The notes beneath the pieces were generated by a model, which saw nothing but the letters and a program-made list of their open reading frames with translations, did no database searches and was not told the origin of the DNA. Below, piece after piece: positions 9,755-22,084 of a stretch of DNA of 64,000 nucleotides. Origin of the DNA: Stictocephala bisonia (Eukaryota > Arthropoda > Insecta > Hemiptera > Membracidae); the NCBI GenBank assembly GCA_035578905.1, contig JAQJVL010000321.1, positions 988,857 to 1,052,856 of the forward strand, given 5' to 3'. The translations under genes and the position numbers were made by a program. Position 1 is the stretch's first letter. The number at the start of each line of letters is the position of its first letter.

Positions 9755-12548
9755 GGACTATCCTTTTTTACATGGAATGTTCAAGGCATTTCTAATAAAT
9801 TTAATTTTCTTGAAGATTATATGACAGAGTCAAATGTAGACATTGCTTGTGTGACTGAACACTGGCTGTCACTAGATGAAATAAGTTTGTATAGTCCAAC
9901 TGGTTATGAGTTGGCCAATAAGTACTGTAGACCCACTAGAAAGGGTGGGGTGTGTGCAATCTTTGTTAAAGACCATATAGCATATAAACCCATTGTAAAA
10001 ATCAATAATATGTCTATTGAAATGGAGTTAGTGCTCTCTATTTACCAGATTATAATGTTGCTGTTATTGCTATGTATAGGCCCAACACTGTAGATAAAGA
10101 TTTTGATAGTTTCTTGTGTAGGTTAAATCTAATTTTAGAATATGTGTCTAGATTAAGTTTAAACATTATTCTCTGTGCTGATTTCAGTGTAGATTTTAGG
10201 GCTAAGTTTTCTCCAGAATGTATTGACTTGAATAATTTTTTTTCCTCATTTAACATGTCCATATCTACTCTTGATGTAACTCGGCCCAATCTATGTAGTG
10301 GTACATGTATTGATAATATTGTTGCTTGCAAAGACTTGGTTGATAAATGCAAGGTCATAAAAACTGTTGTATCTGACCACTGGGCACTTCTCTTAACTTC
10401 ACTTATTATGAAAAATCAACATGTGGTTTATAAGAATGCTACACGCAACACGAGAATTATGGGTGAGGGAAATGTTGTTCATTTTAAAGAAGAACTTTCA
10501 AAGATAAACTGGTATCATCTGTATAACAATTGTGTCAGTATTGATGAAAAGGTAAAATGGTTAATATCTACTCTCACTTCTGCAGCCAATACATCCTGTC
10601 CTATAAAATCTGTCAATAAGTCTTCCAGACCAAAACAAACTAAAGTAACAAACCCTGAAATTACTCGAGGGAAAGAGATGTGTAATATGCTATATGACTA
10701 TTACATTAGCACTGGTTCCCCTGATATTAAGATCATGTACAAAAACTGTAAGAAAAAACTTAGTAGGTTAGTGATAGATGTAAGGAGAACAATTAATGAC
10801 AATTTAATTAGTAATGCTACTAATAAGTCAAAGGCAATGTGGGACATTGTGAAAAAGGTTGGTAGCAATAAAGACAGGTTAGGTTGTTGTGAGCCATCTC
10901 TATCATCCTCTGGCTTCAACAATTTTTTCATTAATAAGGTTGAAGAGATTTTGAAAATAGTTACATCTTGTCCTAGTCAGTTTACTTCTTTATACTATGT
11001 TAATAAGCTATCTAAACCTAGTTGTAGGTTCAAATTTAATTTAGTTGAAATAGAATATGTTGAGAAGGTCATTTGTAATATGAAAAATAGCAGATGTGAA
11101 GATATTTATGGTCTAAGCCCTGTGATGCTAAAATATGGTTCTTGTTATATATTTCTGCAGCTTTCACACATATTATTAATAATTGTATCTTACACTCTGT
11201 TTTCCCAGCTGAATTTAAGTATGCGAAGGTAATACCTGTGTATAAAAAGGGCGACCGTTCAAGTTTTGAAAGTTATAGGCCTATATCTATAGTACCTGCA
11301 ATTTCTAAGGTATTTGAAGCAGTTATAAATAGTCAAATTGTATGCTATTTTGAACAAAATAACTTATTTAACTGCTCACAGTTTGGCTATAGATCAGGAT
11401 TAGGTACTGTTAAGGCTGCCATTTCCTTTATTAATAATTGTCTGGAAAAACTGGAAAATAAAGTCTCCCTTAATGTTAAGCTACATGATTTGTCTAAAGC
11501 TTTTGATACGGTTTCACACACGTTACTCATAGAAAAGCTTAAATTTTATGGTTTCGATAATGAAGCTATACTTCTTATTCTTTCTTATCTTAATTGTAGA
11601 TTTCAAAAAGTTTGTCATGGCCACATTGATTCAAGTTTTCTGCAGGTAAAGCATGGAGTCCCACAAGGCTCAATCCTAGGCCCTATTCTCTTTATCATTT
11701 ACATCAATGATCTTCCATTTAACATCTCCAGTCCCTATATTGAGTGCTACCTTTTTGCTGATGACCTTAACATTTGTTTTAACGCTAAATCTCAACTAGA
11801 CTTATACTTTATGAGCAGAAATATTGAAAATATTGTGGAGGACTGGTGTTCTGCTAATTTGCTTTGTTTAAATACCAACAAAACTCAAGAGTTGAATCTG
11901 TCTTATTCCAATGATATGTTGTCGAGTAAAGAGGATTGTATAAATTTTTTAGGGTTTACTATTGACTCTAGACTAACTTGGGATAGTCACATAAAAAATA
12001 TTGGTTCCAAAATTAGCAAAGGGATTTACCTAATTAGAAGGTTAAGGTCTTGTTTGAGCTTAAATGTCCTTAGAGTGGTATATTTTGCTCAAATTCACAG
12101 TCTTTTATCTTATGGTACCTTATTGTGGGGTCATCAGTCATCTGCAGATAAGCTGTTTAAATTAAAAAAGAGAGCTATTAGATTAATTTGTAACCTCTCT
12201 TTCCGCAGTAGTTGTAAGTCTAGTTTTATTGAATTGTGTATAATGAGTCTTCCCTCCTTATTTGTATATCAATGTCTAATGTACGCCAAAGAAAATTATG
12301 TAACCTTAGAAAAACTTGGTGATACTCATGACTATTGTACTAGATTTAAGAATAACTTAAGTATTTTTAGATGTAATTATACCAAAACACAAAAAACATT
12401 TATGTATGTATCATTGAAATTATTTAATTTTCTTCCTATTGATTATAAAATGCTGCCTATTGATAAGTTTAAGTATAAAATTAAGAATTTACTTACTAAA
12501 AATTGTCTGGATAATATAGAAGAGTTTTTTGAATTGGTTTTTGAGTAG
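9755..12548 (+). mobile_element. LINE ORF2: endonuclease plus reverse transcriptase, two frameshifts
   Basis: The endonuclease begins with LSFFTWNVQGISNKFNFLED and TEHWLS, continues after a frameshift at about 10030-10075 with MYRPNTVDKDFD, then ADFSVD, SGTCIDNIV and VVSDHWALLL. A second frameshift at about 11130-11145 leads into the reverse transcriptase: KVIPVYKKGDRS, SYRPISIVPAISKVFEA, QFGYRSGLGT, LHDLSKAFDTVSH, HGVPQGSILGPILF and the catalytic LFADDLN. The C-terminal part ends IEEFFELVFE, then a stop, and an ATTTATTTATTT tail at about 12625-12645. Apart from two indels it is well preserved, hence fairly young. It resembles CR1-group elements; the exact clade is uncertain. It lies in Gss intron 3, antisense to the gene. 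Confidence 0.88.
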
Positions 12549-12770
12549 ATAATTACTTATTTTTAATTAGTTATAATTATATTGACGCTTGTAATACATT
12601 TTGTGAAATGTTTCTACAATAAAATATTTATTTATTTATTTAACAAAACATTTGGATTATTTAAATTATTCAACAACAATGTAAATAATAACAGTTTTAT
12701 TGTGTTGAAACATATTTTATTCATATATTGTTCTAATTATAATATATACAATTTCAAGAGCAGGTAATAT

Positions 12771-12822
12771 GGATTGTGAAGAATTAATGTATGGATTGTG
12801 AAGAATTAATGTACAGTATTTA
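12771..12822. repeat. 22-bp direct duplication
   Basis: The string atggattgtgaagaattaatgt occurs twice in direct succession, just after the LINE tail. Confidence 0.8.
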
Positions 12823-15567
12823 ATTGTTAATGAATGCTTTATTACAAGGTCGATTATTTTATGAAAATCTTACTTTCCAAAATAACTTGACTAAAACATA
12901 AATATTCAAAATTAACATTAAATATAATATCACTGAGTCTATATAGATTAACCAGCATGTCAGCGGGATATGCAAAACGCAACCACCGTGAGTCCTTATT
13001 TCGGGGGAAATCTGGCTATGTTTGGCCTCGGTAGAGCGCCAGCGATGTGTTTTCAGACCTACTGTACTGCCCTAGATAATGAGTTCAGCCATTATGAGCT
13101 CCCAACTGTTGGGTGCCTTTTTCGACACTTCACAAGGCTTTATTGTAAAAATCATAAAAAATACTAAACATGCTTCAAATTTAAATTGTATCATAATGTT
13201 TTTATTCTCAAGATCTGTAAATTCACATAATATTATCAAAACTTGCATATCAATATAGTAAATAAATTTTCAAGAAAAAATTTAACCAAATCTGAAAGTA
13301 TAGTAGAGAAACTATAACTTATAATCCTGCTTAGGAGCACTAAAAATGTTTGTGAATAATTTCAAGAGAGCCAAATTATTTAGAATGTTGTGCACTATAA
13401 TAATATGTTGTTACATTTTAGTTAAAACTACTAGGTTTTCTTTGAATTTATTGTTTTCATAAAAACACAAAAATGAAAAAATATGAAAAATTAGTTTGAT
13501 CATATAGTACACGAAAATTTTTTTTAAAATCAGCTTTGAATAGGAAAGAAAAAGTCGTTCAGGAATAAACATATTGTACCTTAAAACATATTTTATATGT
13601 TTTGTTTATTGGGGAAAATAAAAATTTTACGGAAACTACAAGTTTCTGTAAAAAATTACAAAAATAATTACAACAATACAAAAATATGAAGGATGCATAA
13701 TTTTTTTTAAAATTTTGTGCTATAAGTACTTTATTTGTACATTCCATTAGCTACAAGAAAATGTAAAATATATGAAATTATTCCAAAAAGTATAAAACGT
13801 ATAACACCATAAGTCAGTGGGCGCAAATTGTGTAAACGGCACTTGTTGAATTGTGCACATTATAATCATAATAAAAAATATAAAACATTATTTAAGATTT
13901 TTGTAGGTACTATAATTTGATAGATGACATATTTATGAATTTAAATATACAAGAATTGTTGGATTACAGTCAAAAATAAAGTTTGAACAACAAATTTTCT
14001 CAACAGCATAAATTATGCTTTACCTAACCATTGAAAAATCACACCAACAGGGGTATACATAAACATTTTTAGTAAAACACCCAAAGCACCTACAACATTG
14101 CAATTTGTTTTGTTGGCTAGAGTAATTAATTATATGCAGACTGACTGTGTACGCCTGATTCTGAAAACTGGTTATTGAACAGTCATGCGACAAACATCGG
14201 CCAATTTTCCCACACACGACCTCTGCCAGGCAGGAATTGAGCGGGAGTTTCATGTTTCACGTTTTAATTTTATTTCCTACGTTTATAAAATTGCATAAAA
14301 AATTATTTTAAAATCCTAAATGTATAGAACAGAACATTCTGCATCGATTGGTACCAACTTTATCGTGCTTGCTTGATGATAAACATGTTTTATTGATTTT
14401 AACGTAACAGCATATGACACGCCATACCTCTCCGTTAGAAGGGGAATTGTGAACAGCATTAATTACTCCTCACAATATAGGGTTTTAAAAGCCTACCATC
14501 ACAAATCAGTTATTCTTCCTTTGCATTAATTAATAATGAGTTAGTCTAGTAGTAGCCTTGCAACTACAGATAACGTTTATTCATCACTATTCAATCATTT
14601 GTACTTCCCAGTCGCAACAAGTACAGGAATCTAAATTATTTTTCACTGTGCATACAATTTAAATTGTATTACTTAAAACCCCGTTAATGTATCACAGTTA
14701 TACTTTAATTTGCCTTTAAAAGGAATGTTGTTAATTTTTACAAATTTTAAAGACAATTACCTAAAATAACATTGTTTTGGCATTTAGAGGGCACAAAATT
14801 AATTACTTGGTCATGTTGTAATTCTTATAAAATATATGGTTACAATACAGAACAATAGGCTAAGTAAATGCAGTTATTTTAAATTGATTTAAATCATTTC
14901 AAAAACATTGCATTGGCTTACGAACATAAAAAGTAATGTATAACGTAACTAAACATGTCATAATAATGACAACTTATCCAAGTAATTAATTTACCAATTA
15001 TTTTACCTTTACCAATCAATCTTACCATTAATATTAATTGTACGCTATATAAATTACATTATAACACATATCAATTACTTACTACATATCAAACATAAAA
15101 ATACTTAATTGTGTTGTATATGTAACTGCAAATTCACACTCACCAACAAGATATTTGTTGTTCCTCAAAAGATAGTTTTATATATTATATTATGAAACAA
15201 AAAATATCTACAAAACACTGAATCAGAAATTACTTTTATATTTCCTGTAATAAAAAATACAAATCAATTGAAACTCATCAATCACAATAAATATTTAACT
15301 AATTGAAAAGACCGACATATCTCCTCGACCTTCTGAGTCCTCATCATACCAAAGAACCGTGGGAAATTGGCATATCCTAAAAATAACTGTGCCGGTAATA
15401 TTTTGAACTATGCCCTTCGCCCTCATGCACGTACAACGCCGCCCTTGCAAGAGAAGACAGATAATATGGACAGACACTATCACATTTATTTATTTTTAAG
15501 TTTTATTTATTTGTAACTCTTGACAAATATTATTTTCCACTGCAATTACGCTAAATTCTTCAATATA
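12823..15567. other. Gss intron 3, nothing recognised
   Basis: About 2.7 kb of AT-rich DNA. I found no convincing coding similarity or element termini. A GC-richer island near 12955-13130 and another near 14030-14240 give short open frames without recognisable motifs. Confidence 0.45.
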
Positions 15568-16081
15568 CAGTAGAACCTCTTTAATCCGGCACGTTTGGGA
15601 CTTGACTCTTTCCGGATTAAAGAAAATTCCGGACTATGGAGATTATTTATAAAAATACAGGAGGTGTATAAAAAATAACATAATTTGCACAACAAAATTT
15701 TACTGTATTTATATATTATTTAAACATAGGTTATTTAAACAATATAAATCAATATATAAGTACAGGAGAAATATTAAAATGCATTTTTAGGTACAGTACA
15801 TGATGAAATAAATTAAAATACAGTATAAATACAGCACAGTAATGTATTTGTGGTTTTTTGTGGTAAAAAGTATTTGTGGTTTTTAGCAACAGTACTGGTA
15901 GATGGCTGGAAAAAGATCTAATATTTACTTGCTTCTTACAACTATTTTTTTATTAGCTGTCGAGTTGCTCACTTTACAATGTTCATTGTGAAGGCAATTC
16001 TGTAATTTGTGTCTATTGCCGTTGATGCCGGATTATAGACAATTCCGGACTATAGAATGCCGGATTAAGGAGGTTTTACTG
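15568..16081. mobile_element. Tigger/pogo-type MITE, 514 bp
   Basis: The left end cagtagaacctctttaatcc and the right end, the complement of cagtaaaacctccttaatcc, form imperfect terminal inverted repeats ending in CAG/CTG. They are flanked by TA at 15566-15567 and 16082-16083. Subterminal attccggactat motifs occur at both sides. No transposase. It is a different family from the 4351 and 59331 elements, with the same terminal logic. Confidence 0.87.
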
Positions 16082-16406
16082 TATTACAGATTCATTTCTC
16101 ACATCGATTCAGCTCATTATTTAACACTGATCTTAAGAGTGGGTTTTAATTTTTTTGTTATTTTATTTTTACAACATTTACACTACAAACTACAAAAAGT
16201 AATACTGTATAACATATTGTTCGAATTCAGGTTAAATAATCAGGTGGGCTTCAAGATATGTATTCTGAATCCTTGGAACTGACCTACTTACATTTATTAT
16301 TAAAATATTAAATTAACTAGCCTAAGAATACAAATTGAAAAATGAAGTGGAATGATACGAGGTGCGGCTAGACAAAAACCGGACTGATGCTGGAAAAAAC
16401 ATTTAT

Positions 16407-17495
16407 TTACAATTTCATGTTATCTCCTTCAATGTACTCTCCTCCTCGGTCTCTACACCGCTCCATACGAATTTTCCACTGTTCATAGCAATGCTGCAGA
16501 TCATTTTCGGTAAGTCCATACATTACTTCCGTCGCTTTTTCTTTTACTGCTTCAACAGTCTCAAATCTAGTTCCTTTCAAAGCTGACATGACTTTAGGGA
16601 AAAGAAAAAAGTCACAGGGGGCCAAATCAGGTGAGTAGGGTGGATGATCTAAGATGGGAATGTTGTGTTTTGCCAAAAACGTCTTCACTGACAATGCACT
16701 GTGAGCTGGGGCATTGTCTTGGTGAAGGATCCATGACTTTTTTCTCCACAAATCGTTCCGTTTTCTCCGTACTCGCTCACGTAGGGTAGCCAGGACGCTA
16801 ATGTAGTAATGCTGATTCACTGTTTGTCCCTCTGGTACCCAATCAATGTGCACAATCCCTTTGATGTCAAAAAAAAAACAATCATCATTGCCTTGAATTT
16901 CGATTTTGACATTCGTGCTTTTTTTGTCGTGGAGAACCAGGAGTTTTCCAATGCATGATTGGCGTTTAGTTTCGGGATCGTAAGTAAAAAACCACGATTC
17001 ATCGCAAGTAATAACATTTTGTAAGAAGGTGTGATCACTTTCAATGTTTTCCAGGATGTCAGAACAAATCATTCTTCGGCGTTCCTTCTGTTCAATTGTG
17101 AGACACTTTGGAAACATTTTTGAACACACTTTGTTCATGTTGAAACTTTCATGAAGAATCTGCCTAACACTTTCCTTGTCAACTCCTGTTAACTCAGACA
17201 CTGCTCTGATTGTTAAACGGCGATCTTGTCGAACAAGTTTACCGATTTTTTCAATGTTTGCATCAGTTTTTGCTGACAATGGTCTGCCAGTGCGAGTGTC
17301 ATCACTGGTGTCTTCGCGGCCATCTTTAAATCGTTTAAACCACTCAAACACTTGTGTTCGCGATAAACAATCATCGCCGTACACTTGTTGTAATATTAAA
17401 AACGTTTCACTTGCAGATTTTCCTAGTTTGAAACAAAATTTGATGTTAACACGCTGTTCTTTCTGTACACTCAACATTTTCCGACGCACAGACAA
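16407..17495 (-). CDS. mariner transposase, 362 aa, open but internally frame-damaged
   Basis: DNA transposase of the mariner family; it binds the terminal repeats and cuts and joins at TA. The N-terminal half holds the helix-turn-helix region (FKLGKSASETFLILQQVYGD, SRTQVFEWFKRFKDG, LTIRAVSELTGVDKESVRQI). The catalytic triad is visible: ITCDESWFF, LHQDNAPAH and YSPDLAPCDFFLFPK, with exactly 34 residues between the second and third Asp. Between KRQS (about 16970) and FDIKGIVH (about 16870) the frame does not read the family sequence. The expected MHWKTPGSPRQ and ARMSKSKFKAMMIVFF lie in the two other frames, so three small indels, one in a 10-base T run, cancel out. Some 28 residues of the catalytic core are therefore scrambled and the protein is probably inactive. 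Confidence 0.93.
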   Translation of the reverse strand: MSVRRKMLSVQKEQRVNIKFCFKLGKSASETFLILQQVYGDDCLSRTQVFEWFKRFKDGREDTSDDTRTGRPLSAKTDANIEKIGKLVRQDRRLTIRAVSELTGVDKESVRQILHESFNMNKVCSKMFPKCLTIEQKERRRMICSDILENIESDHTFLQNVITCDESWFFTYDPETKRQSCIGKLLVLHDKKSTNVKIEIQGNDDCFFFDIKGIVHIDWVPEGQTVNQHYYISVLATLRERVRRKRNDLWRKKSWILHQDNAPAHSALSVKTFLAKHNIPILDHPPYSPDLAPCDFFLFPKVMSALKGTRFETVEAVKEKATEVMYGLTENDLQHCYEQWKIRMERCRDRGGEYIEGDNMKL

Positions 17496-17562
17496 AACGT
17501 CAACTACTTAAAACAGACACCACGGACAGACTGAGTGCAGGAGGCAGATGAAACTCGAGCAG

Positions 17563-19165
17563 CACCTAACTGAAACTGAGGTTTTAAATATCGTTAAGAG
17601 TCTGGCATGCAAAAAAAGTAAAGACCACTTTGGTTTGACCAATGAACTGGTAAAACAAACAGTATCTTGCTACATTAAGGTATTGACTAGGTTAATTAAT
17701 TTATCACTTAACCAGGGAATCTTTCCCAATATACTTAAAATTAGTAAGATACATCCAATTTATAAAAAAGGACAAAGGGATCAGATTAGCAACTATAGAC
17801 CTATAGCAATAGTCCCTGTATTTTCTAAGGTCATTGAACTTATTATTTCGAAACAGCTGATATTTTACTTGGAAAGTTATAATCTTATTTGTAAAGATCA
17901 GTTTGGTTTTAGGAGTGGCCTATCCACTGCTGATGCCATAATCAGTTTAGTCGATAAGATTCTTGATAGTTTTGAAAAGAAGGAGTTTGCTGCAGTCACT
18001 TATTGCGATTTAAGCAAGGCTTTCGATCGAGTGTCGCATGAAATCCTACTAAGAAAGCTAGAATATTACAATATCAAAGATACTCCATTGAATTTTTTTA
18101 AAACATATTTAGAGGAAAGAACCCAATATGTTGTAATTGGTAATAGTACCTCTAGTCATTTATCAGTAAATAGCGGTGTGCCTCAGGGCTCTGTCCTCGG
18201 GCCTCTGCTATTTCTAATAATTATTAATGACCTCAGTGTTAATGTGCCTGCAGGAGTAATACTCTATGCGGATGACACTACTGTCATCACTAGACATAAA
18301 AATTGCAGCCAGGCGATAGTGGACTCAAAATCAAATTTGGATATTGTTGGAAATTGGTTGGCTGCAAATAAATTGGCCCTAAATACGGAAAAGACTAAAA
18401 CTGTGGTGTTCAGCTTAAAAGAAATACCTAGCACTGATAATATCAATATTAATCCTCCTTTTCTTGGTATAATATTTGACCAACTACTAAATTGGCATCA
18501 CCACATAATTAGAATAAAAAAAATATTAAGCAAAAGTGTGTATGCCTTAAAACGACTTTGCGGGGAAATCGATGAGGATAGTCTCCGGCAGGCATATTTT
18601 GGGCTTTTTCAACCTCACTTGTCATATGGCCTTATTGTATGGGGAGGCTCCTCTCATGCTCAGGAAGTATTTTTATTACAAAAAAAAGCCATACGAATTA
18701 TGGCTAAGATTAATAAGTTTGAACATTGCAGAGAGTTTTTTTTTTAATTTAAAATACTAACCCTCTACTCTTTATATATATTGCAATGTTTGCTCTACCT
18801 AAGAGCAAATTTAAACAAAATTGAGCTGAGAGGAGCGATCCATAGCCATGAGACAAGATATTGCAATGATGTAAACCTGCCTCAGGTTAGACTAATTAAA
18901 AGTGATAAGAGTCCACTAATAATGGCTAGTAAATTGTATAATAAAATTCCGCTAGAAATTAGACAACTTGACAAGAAAGATTTTAAAAAGACTCTGCAGG
19001 AATTCTTAATCAAGCATCCATTTTATTCTGTAACTGAGTTTGTGACGCAGAAATGGACAGAAATGGACTTTAGAGAGTAGACCAGTGCTGTCTGTATCGT
19101 ATGACTAAGCCAATGTATTTTGTGAAATATCTAATGGCATTAAATATCTATCTATCTATCTATCT
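17563..19165 (+). mobile_element. 5'-truncated LINE inserted in the mariner, (TATC)n tail
   Basis: It encodes reverse transcriptase without the endonuclease: KIHPIYKKGQRDQISNYRPI, SKQLIFYLESY, DQFGFRSGLSTADA, YCDLSKAFDRVSHE, NSGVPQGSVLGPLLF and the catalytic LYADDTTV. The frame breaks in a T run at 18734-18743 and resumes in another frame at about 18750-19077 (CLLYLRANLNKIELRGAIHS ... WTEMDFRE). The 3' end is a (TATC)n run. The pentamer agcag at 17558-17562 and 19166-19170 is the likely target duplication. The first ATG of the open frame (17548) belongs to the mariner, so its first residues are mariner-derived. Confidence 0.92.
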
Positions 19166-19277
19166 AGCAGTAGGCGGAGCGAGAGTCACGTGACAGGCCA
19201 CGCGACTTTCAGCCTTATTGCATTCGTTTTATTGTTTCACCAGTACTAGTCCGGTTTTTTTCTAGCCGCACCTCGTA

Positions 19278-20382
19278 TATGTGGTAATAAGTGATTGACA
19301 TGTTGGCCAGCAGAAGGAGAAGTAAGCCATTACCAGTGCTCATAAGCAGTGGAAGGTGGTTTGGTTTGATTATAAAGAGATTCCGTTTTGTATATACATA
19401 TATGTTTTCAGGGTGATCTTTAAACATAGATGAGTCTAAATATGTTGTGAGAATAGTAAGTTTGAGCAAACAGTTCTTAGCACGGTCACTTTGTTCGCAC
19501 AAATCAGCCGTCAGCGAGTTAAAATAGGCTTTTCTATTTCAACTGTACGGTTCGTGTTTATTATTAGAATGAAGTAAAGTGAGTGCTATTTGTTTACTGA
19601 AGGTCTAATCTAGTGGACCATAAGTTGCTTTTTTAAATTTAAAGTAGTCAATAATGACATTTGAAGATTTGCACATTTCACTGACCAAATACTAGAAAAA
19701 ACACATTTTCTAAAAAAAAAGCAGGTTATGGTCCACTAGAACAGCTCTTCCCCTATCCAATGACACTTCAAGTGTAGCGATACAATAAATAATATGGACC
19801 ACATAACCGAAATAGAAACCCATGTTTTGGGGAGTTTTTCGTGGAGGGAAACGGCCACCTTAAGAAGTAAAGAGTTGAGAGTGTCTAAAAACAAGCATTA
19901 CACAAAAGAATCATGCAGATATAGGAGGAATTAAATTCTAAGAAACTATGTCATTCAAACTAATCAAAAAATATTTTATTCAGTTTTTCAGGCTCCAAGC
20001 ACCCGCCCCTAAGGCATTAAATTTGGTTTAGTAGAAGGGTGGTATCACAGACCAAACATAATGTACTTACATGATCTATGGTATTATTTTTTAATATTTA
20101 ATTAAAGAAAAACACATAAATATTTGTTGTTATCTTCATCAAAATAAATGAATAGTGAATTTATAGTTAAAAAATACTTTAAAATATGTACAAAACATAT
20201 ACCAATTATTTGAGGTTTTTAATTGATTTAACATACACATTTAGACCTAGGACTAAGAACAAATTTCAAAACATGCCATATATTTCAAATACATATATGG
20301 CCAAACAACTTCAACTTACCTGCACACTGAACTTCCCTATTTGCTAAAAAGGTTAGGTTAAAGGGCACTAGACCAGGAATTA
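19278..20382. other. Gss intron 3, nothing recognised
   Basis: AT-rich sequence right of the mariner. No coding similarity or terminal repeats identified. Confidence 0.45.
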
Positions 20383-20570
20383 GTATATTGGAGATAGGAC
20401 AGCAGCAAACTTACCTTAGAAGACAAGATCACTTACTTGTCTTCTAAGGCATTGAAAATTTGTGTGATTATGTGTTTATTTTGTGTATGTTACTACTACT
20501 CTGGTGTTATTGAAAATTCATTCTAAGGTAAGTTTGCTGATGTCCTATCTCTCCAATATACTTTTGCTAA
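20383..20570. mobile_element. Fold-back MITE-like element, about 188 bp
   Basis: Left arm tatattggagataggacagc...aaacttaccttagaa and right arm ttctaaggtaagtttgctg...cctatctctccaatata are inverted copies of about 42 bp. An inner inverted pair (agacaag...cttgtct) lies next to the left arm. The interior from 20450 and the right arm match 61694-61803, so it is a dispersed family. Target duplication not resolved. Confidence 0.75.
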
Positions 20571-22080
20571 AAAGCCATCATAAGTTGGGGTAAGATTATA
20601 TAATGCGTTACCTATTCATTTTAAAAGAATAGAAGAAAAAAGCTCCAAAAAGAACTATACTTTTGCCTTGTTAGTAAATCAATTTACTCGATTGATGAAT
20701 TTTTAGACCATGCAAATAGATCGTGATAACAATCTAGAGCAAGCAGCAACAAAGTATTGAAAACTATTCTAAACTTGATGTTTATAAATAAAGCTTCTGA
20801 TTATTATTATTATTAGTGTAAATCAATTATTTTTGTACTTTGGTACATGTTACAATAAATATTATTCAATAAAACAAGTCTTTATCATTTCAATCAGTTC
20901 TGATTAATGATGTTTCACTGTAATGTACGAGGGGACCTAAACTCTAAATTAAAATATAGATCTTCCAATATCTAAATTTGAATTATACATGAAATTATTA
21001 ATGACGGAGCAATTTGGTTATTTGAATGATAGAATAAATCCATTTAAAGGTTGTGAATGTATGTTTCCCTTGAACTAGTTGATAGCTATTAGTGGAAAAA
21101 AACATTAATTTAAAAACTGAACATGTAGAGAATACTGACTTAAAAATTTAGTTTGATTGTAGCTAGTCTGGTTTGCTCAGTGATTAGTTTAGTATTTTGA
21201 TACAGGCACTTACTGAGGAAAAATAAGAAACCAACAAAGAAAGTATTCACATGACAAAAACGAAATCACAAACCTTTGAAAATGTTAATTAACCTCCAAG
21301 CGAAAATACACAGAACCCAGTGGGTAGAGCCCAATCTTACTACCTGTGAAGGTCACAGGATGAAGGGCCGAGCCAGCCGAAGCCGGAGGCAATAGTATTG
21401 AACTCAACCTGTTTCCAGCAACAGTAAGGTCGGTGAATACCATCGTCACAGGAAGTCTCTAACATGAGGTCGTTGCGCAGTAGGCCGAGACTCAATGGCT
21501 GCACATATCCATGTCACTCACACCCGCCCAAACCAAGGCTTTTGACAACTCAATAAATATGAATAGAAATTTACAATGTGGAATTGTCAAGATTTTATTG
21601 TAGTATTTTAAAGAAATTGCGTACAGAGCTAAATACAATCTAATTTATAGCTCCTATCAAAATAAATGTTCTTTTCATTTTGTTACTACTTTCATTTTTT
21701 TAATTCAATTATAAAATTAAACACTTAAAAGAATCCCTATGTTGAAAATATGAATAAAATGGATAAAAATGATAAAGTAAACAATTAAGAGAGAATAATG
21801 ACATATATTTTTGAGAAGTACTTTGATGTATTGTACTATCCTCTGTGCCTTACATGCCAGCAATGCTACTTAATGGGCTTGAATTGTTGTATTCTTAAGA
21901 ATATGACTCAAAACGTTCAATGATTTATTTTCCTTATCAATCAATCAAGTCTTTTTTCATAAACATGGAGATTAGAGATAATGTCAAACAAGAATTACGA
22001 TAAAAATATCGAACAAAATTATAACTATGTTAGGAATAAGTCACATCCTATTAGAATGTTATCAATTTAGGAATTCTTTT
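20571..22080. other. Gss intron 3; one GC-richer island
   Basis: Mostly AT-rich without recognisable content. Bases about 21295-21545 are clearly more GC-rich and read like a retroposed or RNA-derived segment, but I could not match them to anything. Confidence 0.4.
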
Positions 22081-22084
22081 TCAC

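Larger units (their letters stand above)
16358..19275 (-). mobile_element. mariner element (D34D) split by a LINE insertion
   Basis: The terminal inverted repeats at 16358-16385 and 19248-19275 are 28 bp with one mismatch (cgaggtgcggctaga ... ccggact), flanked by TA at 16356-16357 and 19276-19277. The 2918-bp span minus the 1603-bp LINE inside leaves about 1.3 kb, the normal mariner length. The transposase lies on the minus strand at the left; the LINE sits in what was the 5' untranslated part. An older relative at 28036-28912 supplies the uninterrupted sequence of this junction. Confidence 0.95.

Noticed and set aside
12970..13167. 65-aa frame in a GC-richer island
   Set aside because: No motif, no splice borders that make sense, no similarity to anything else in the window.
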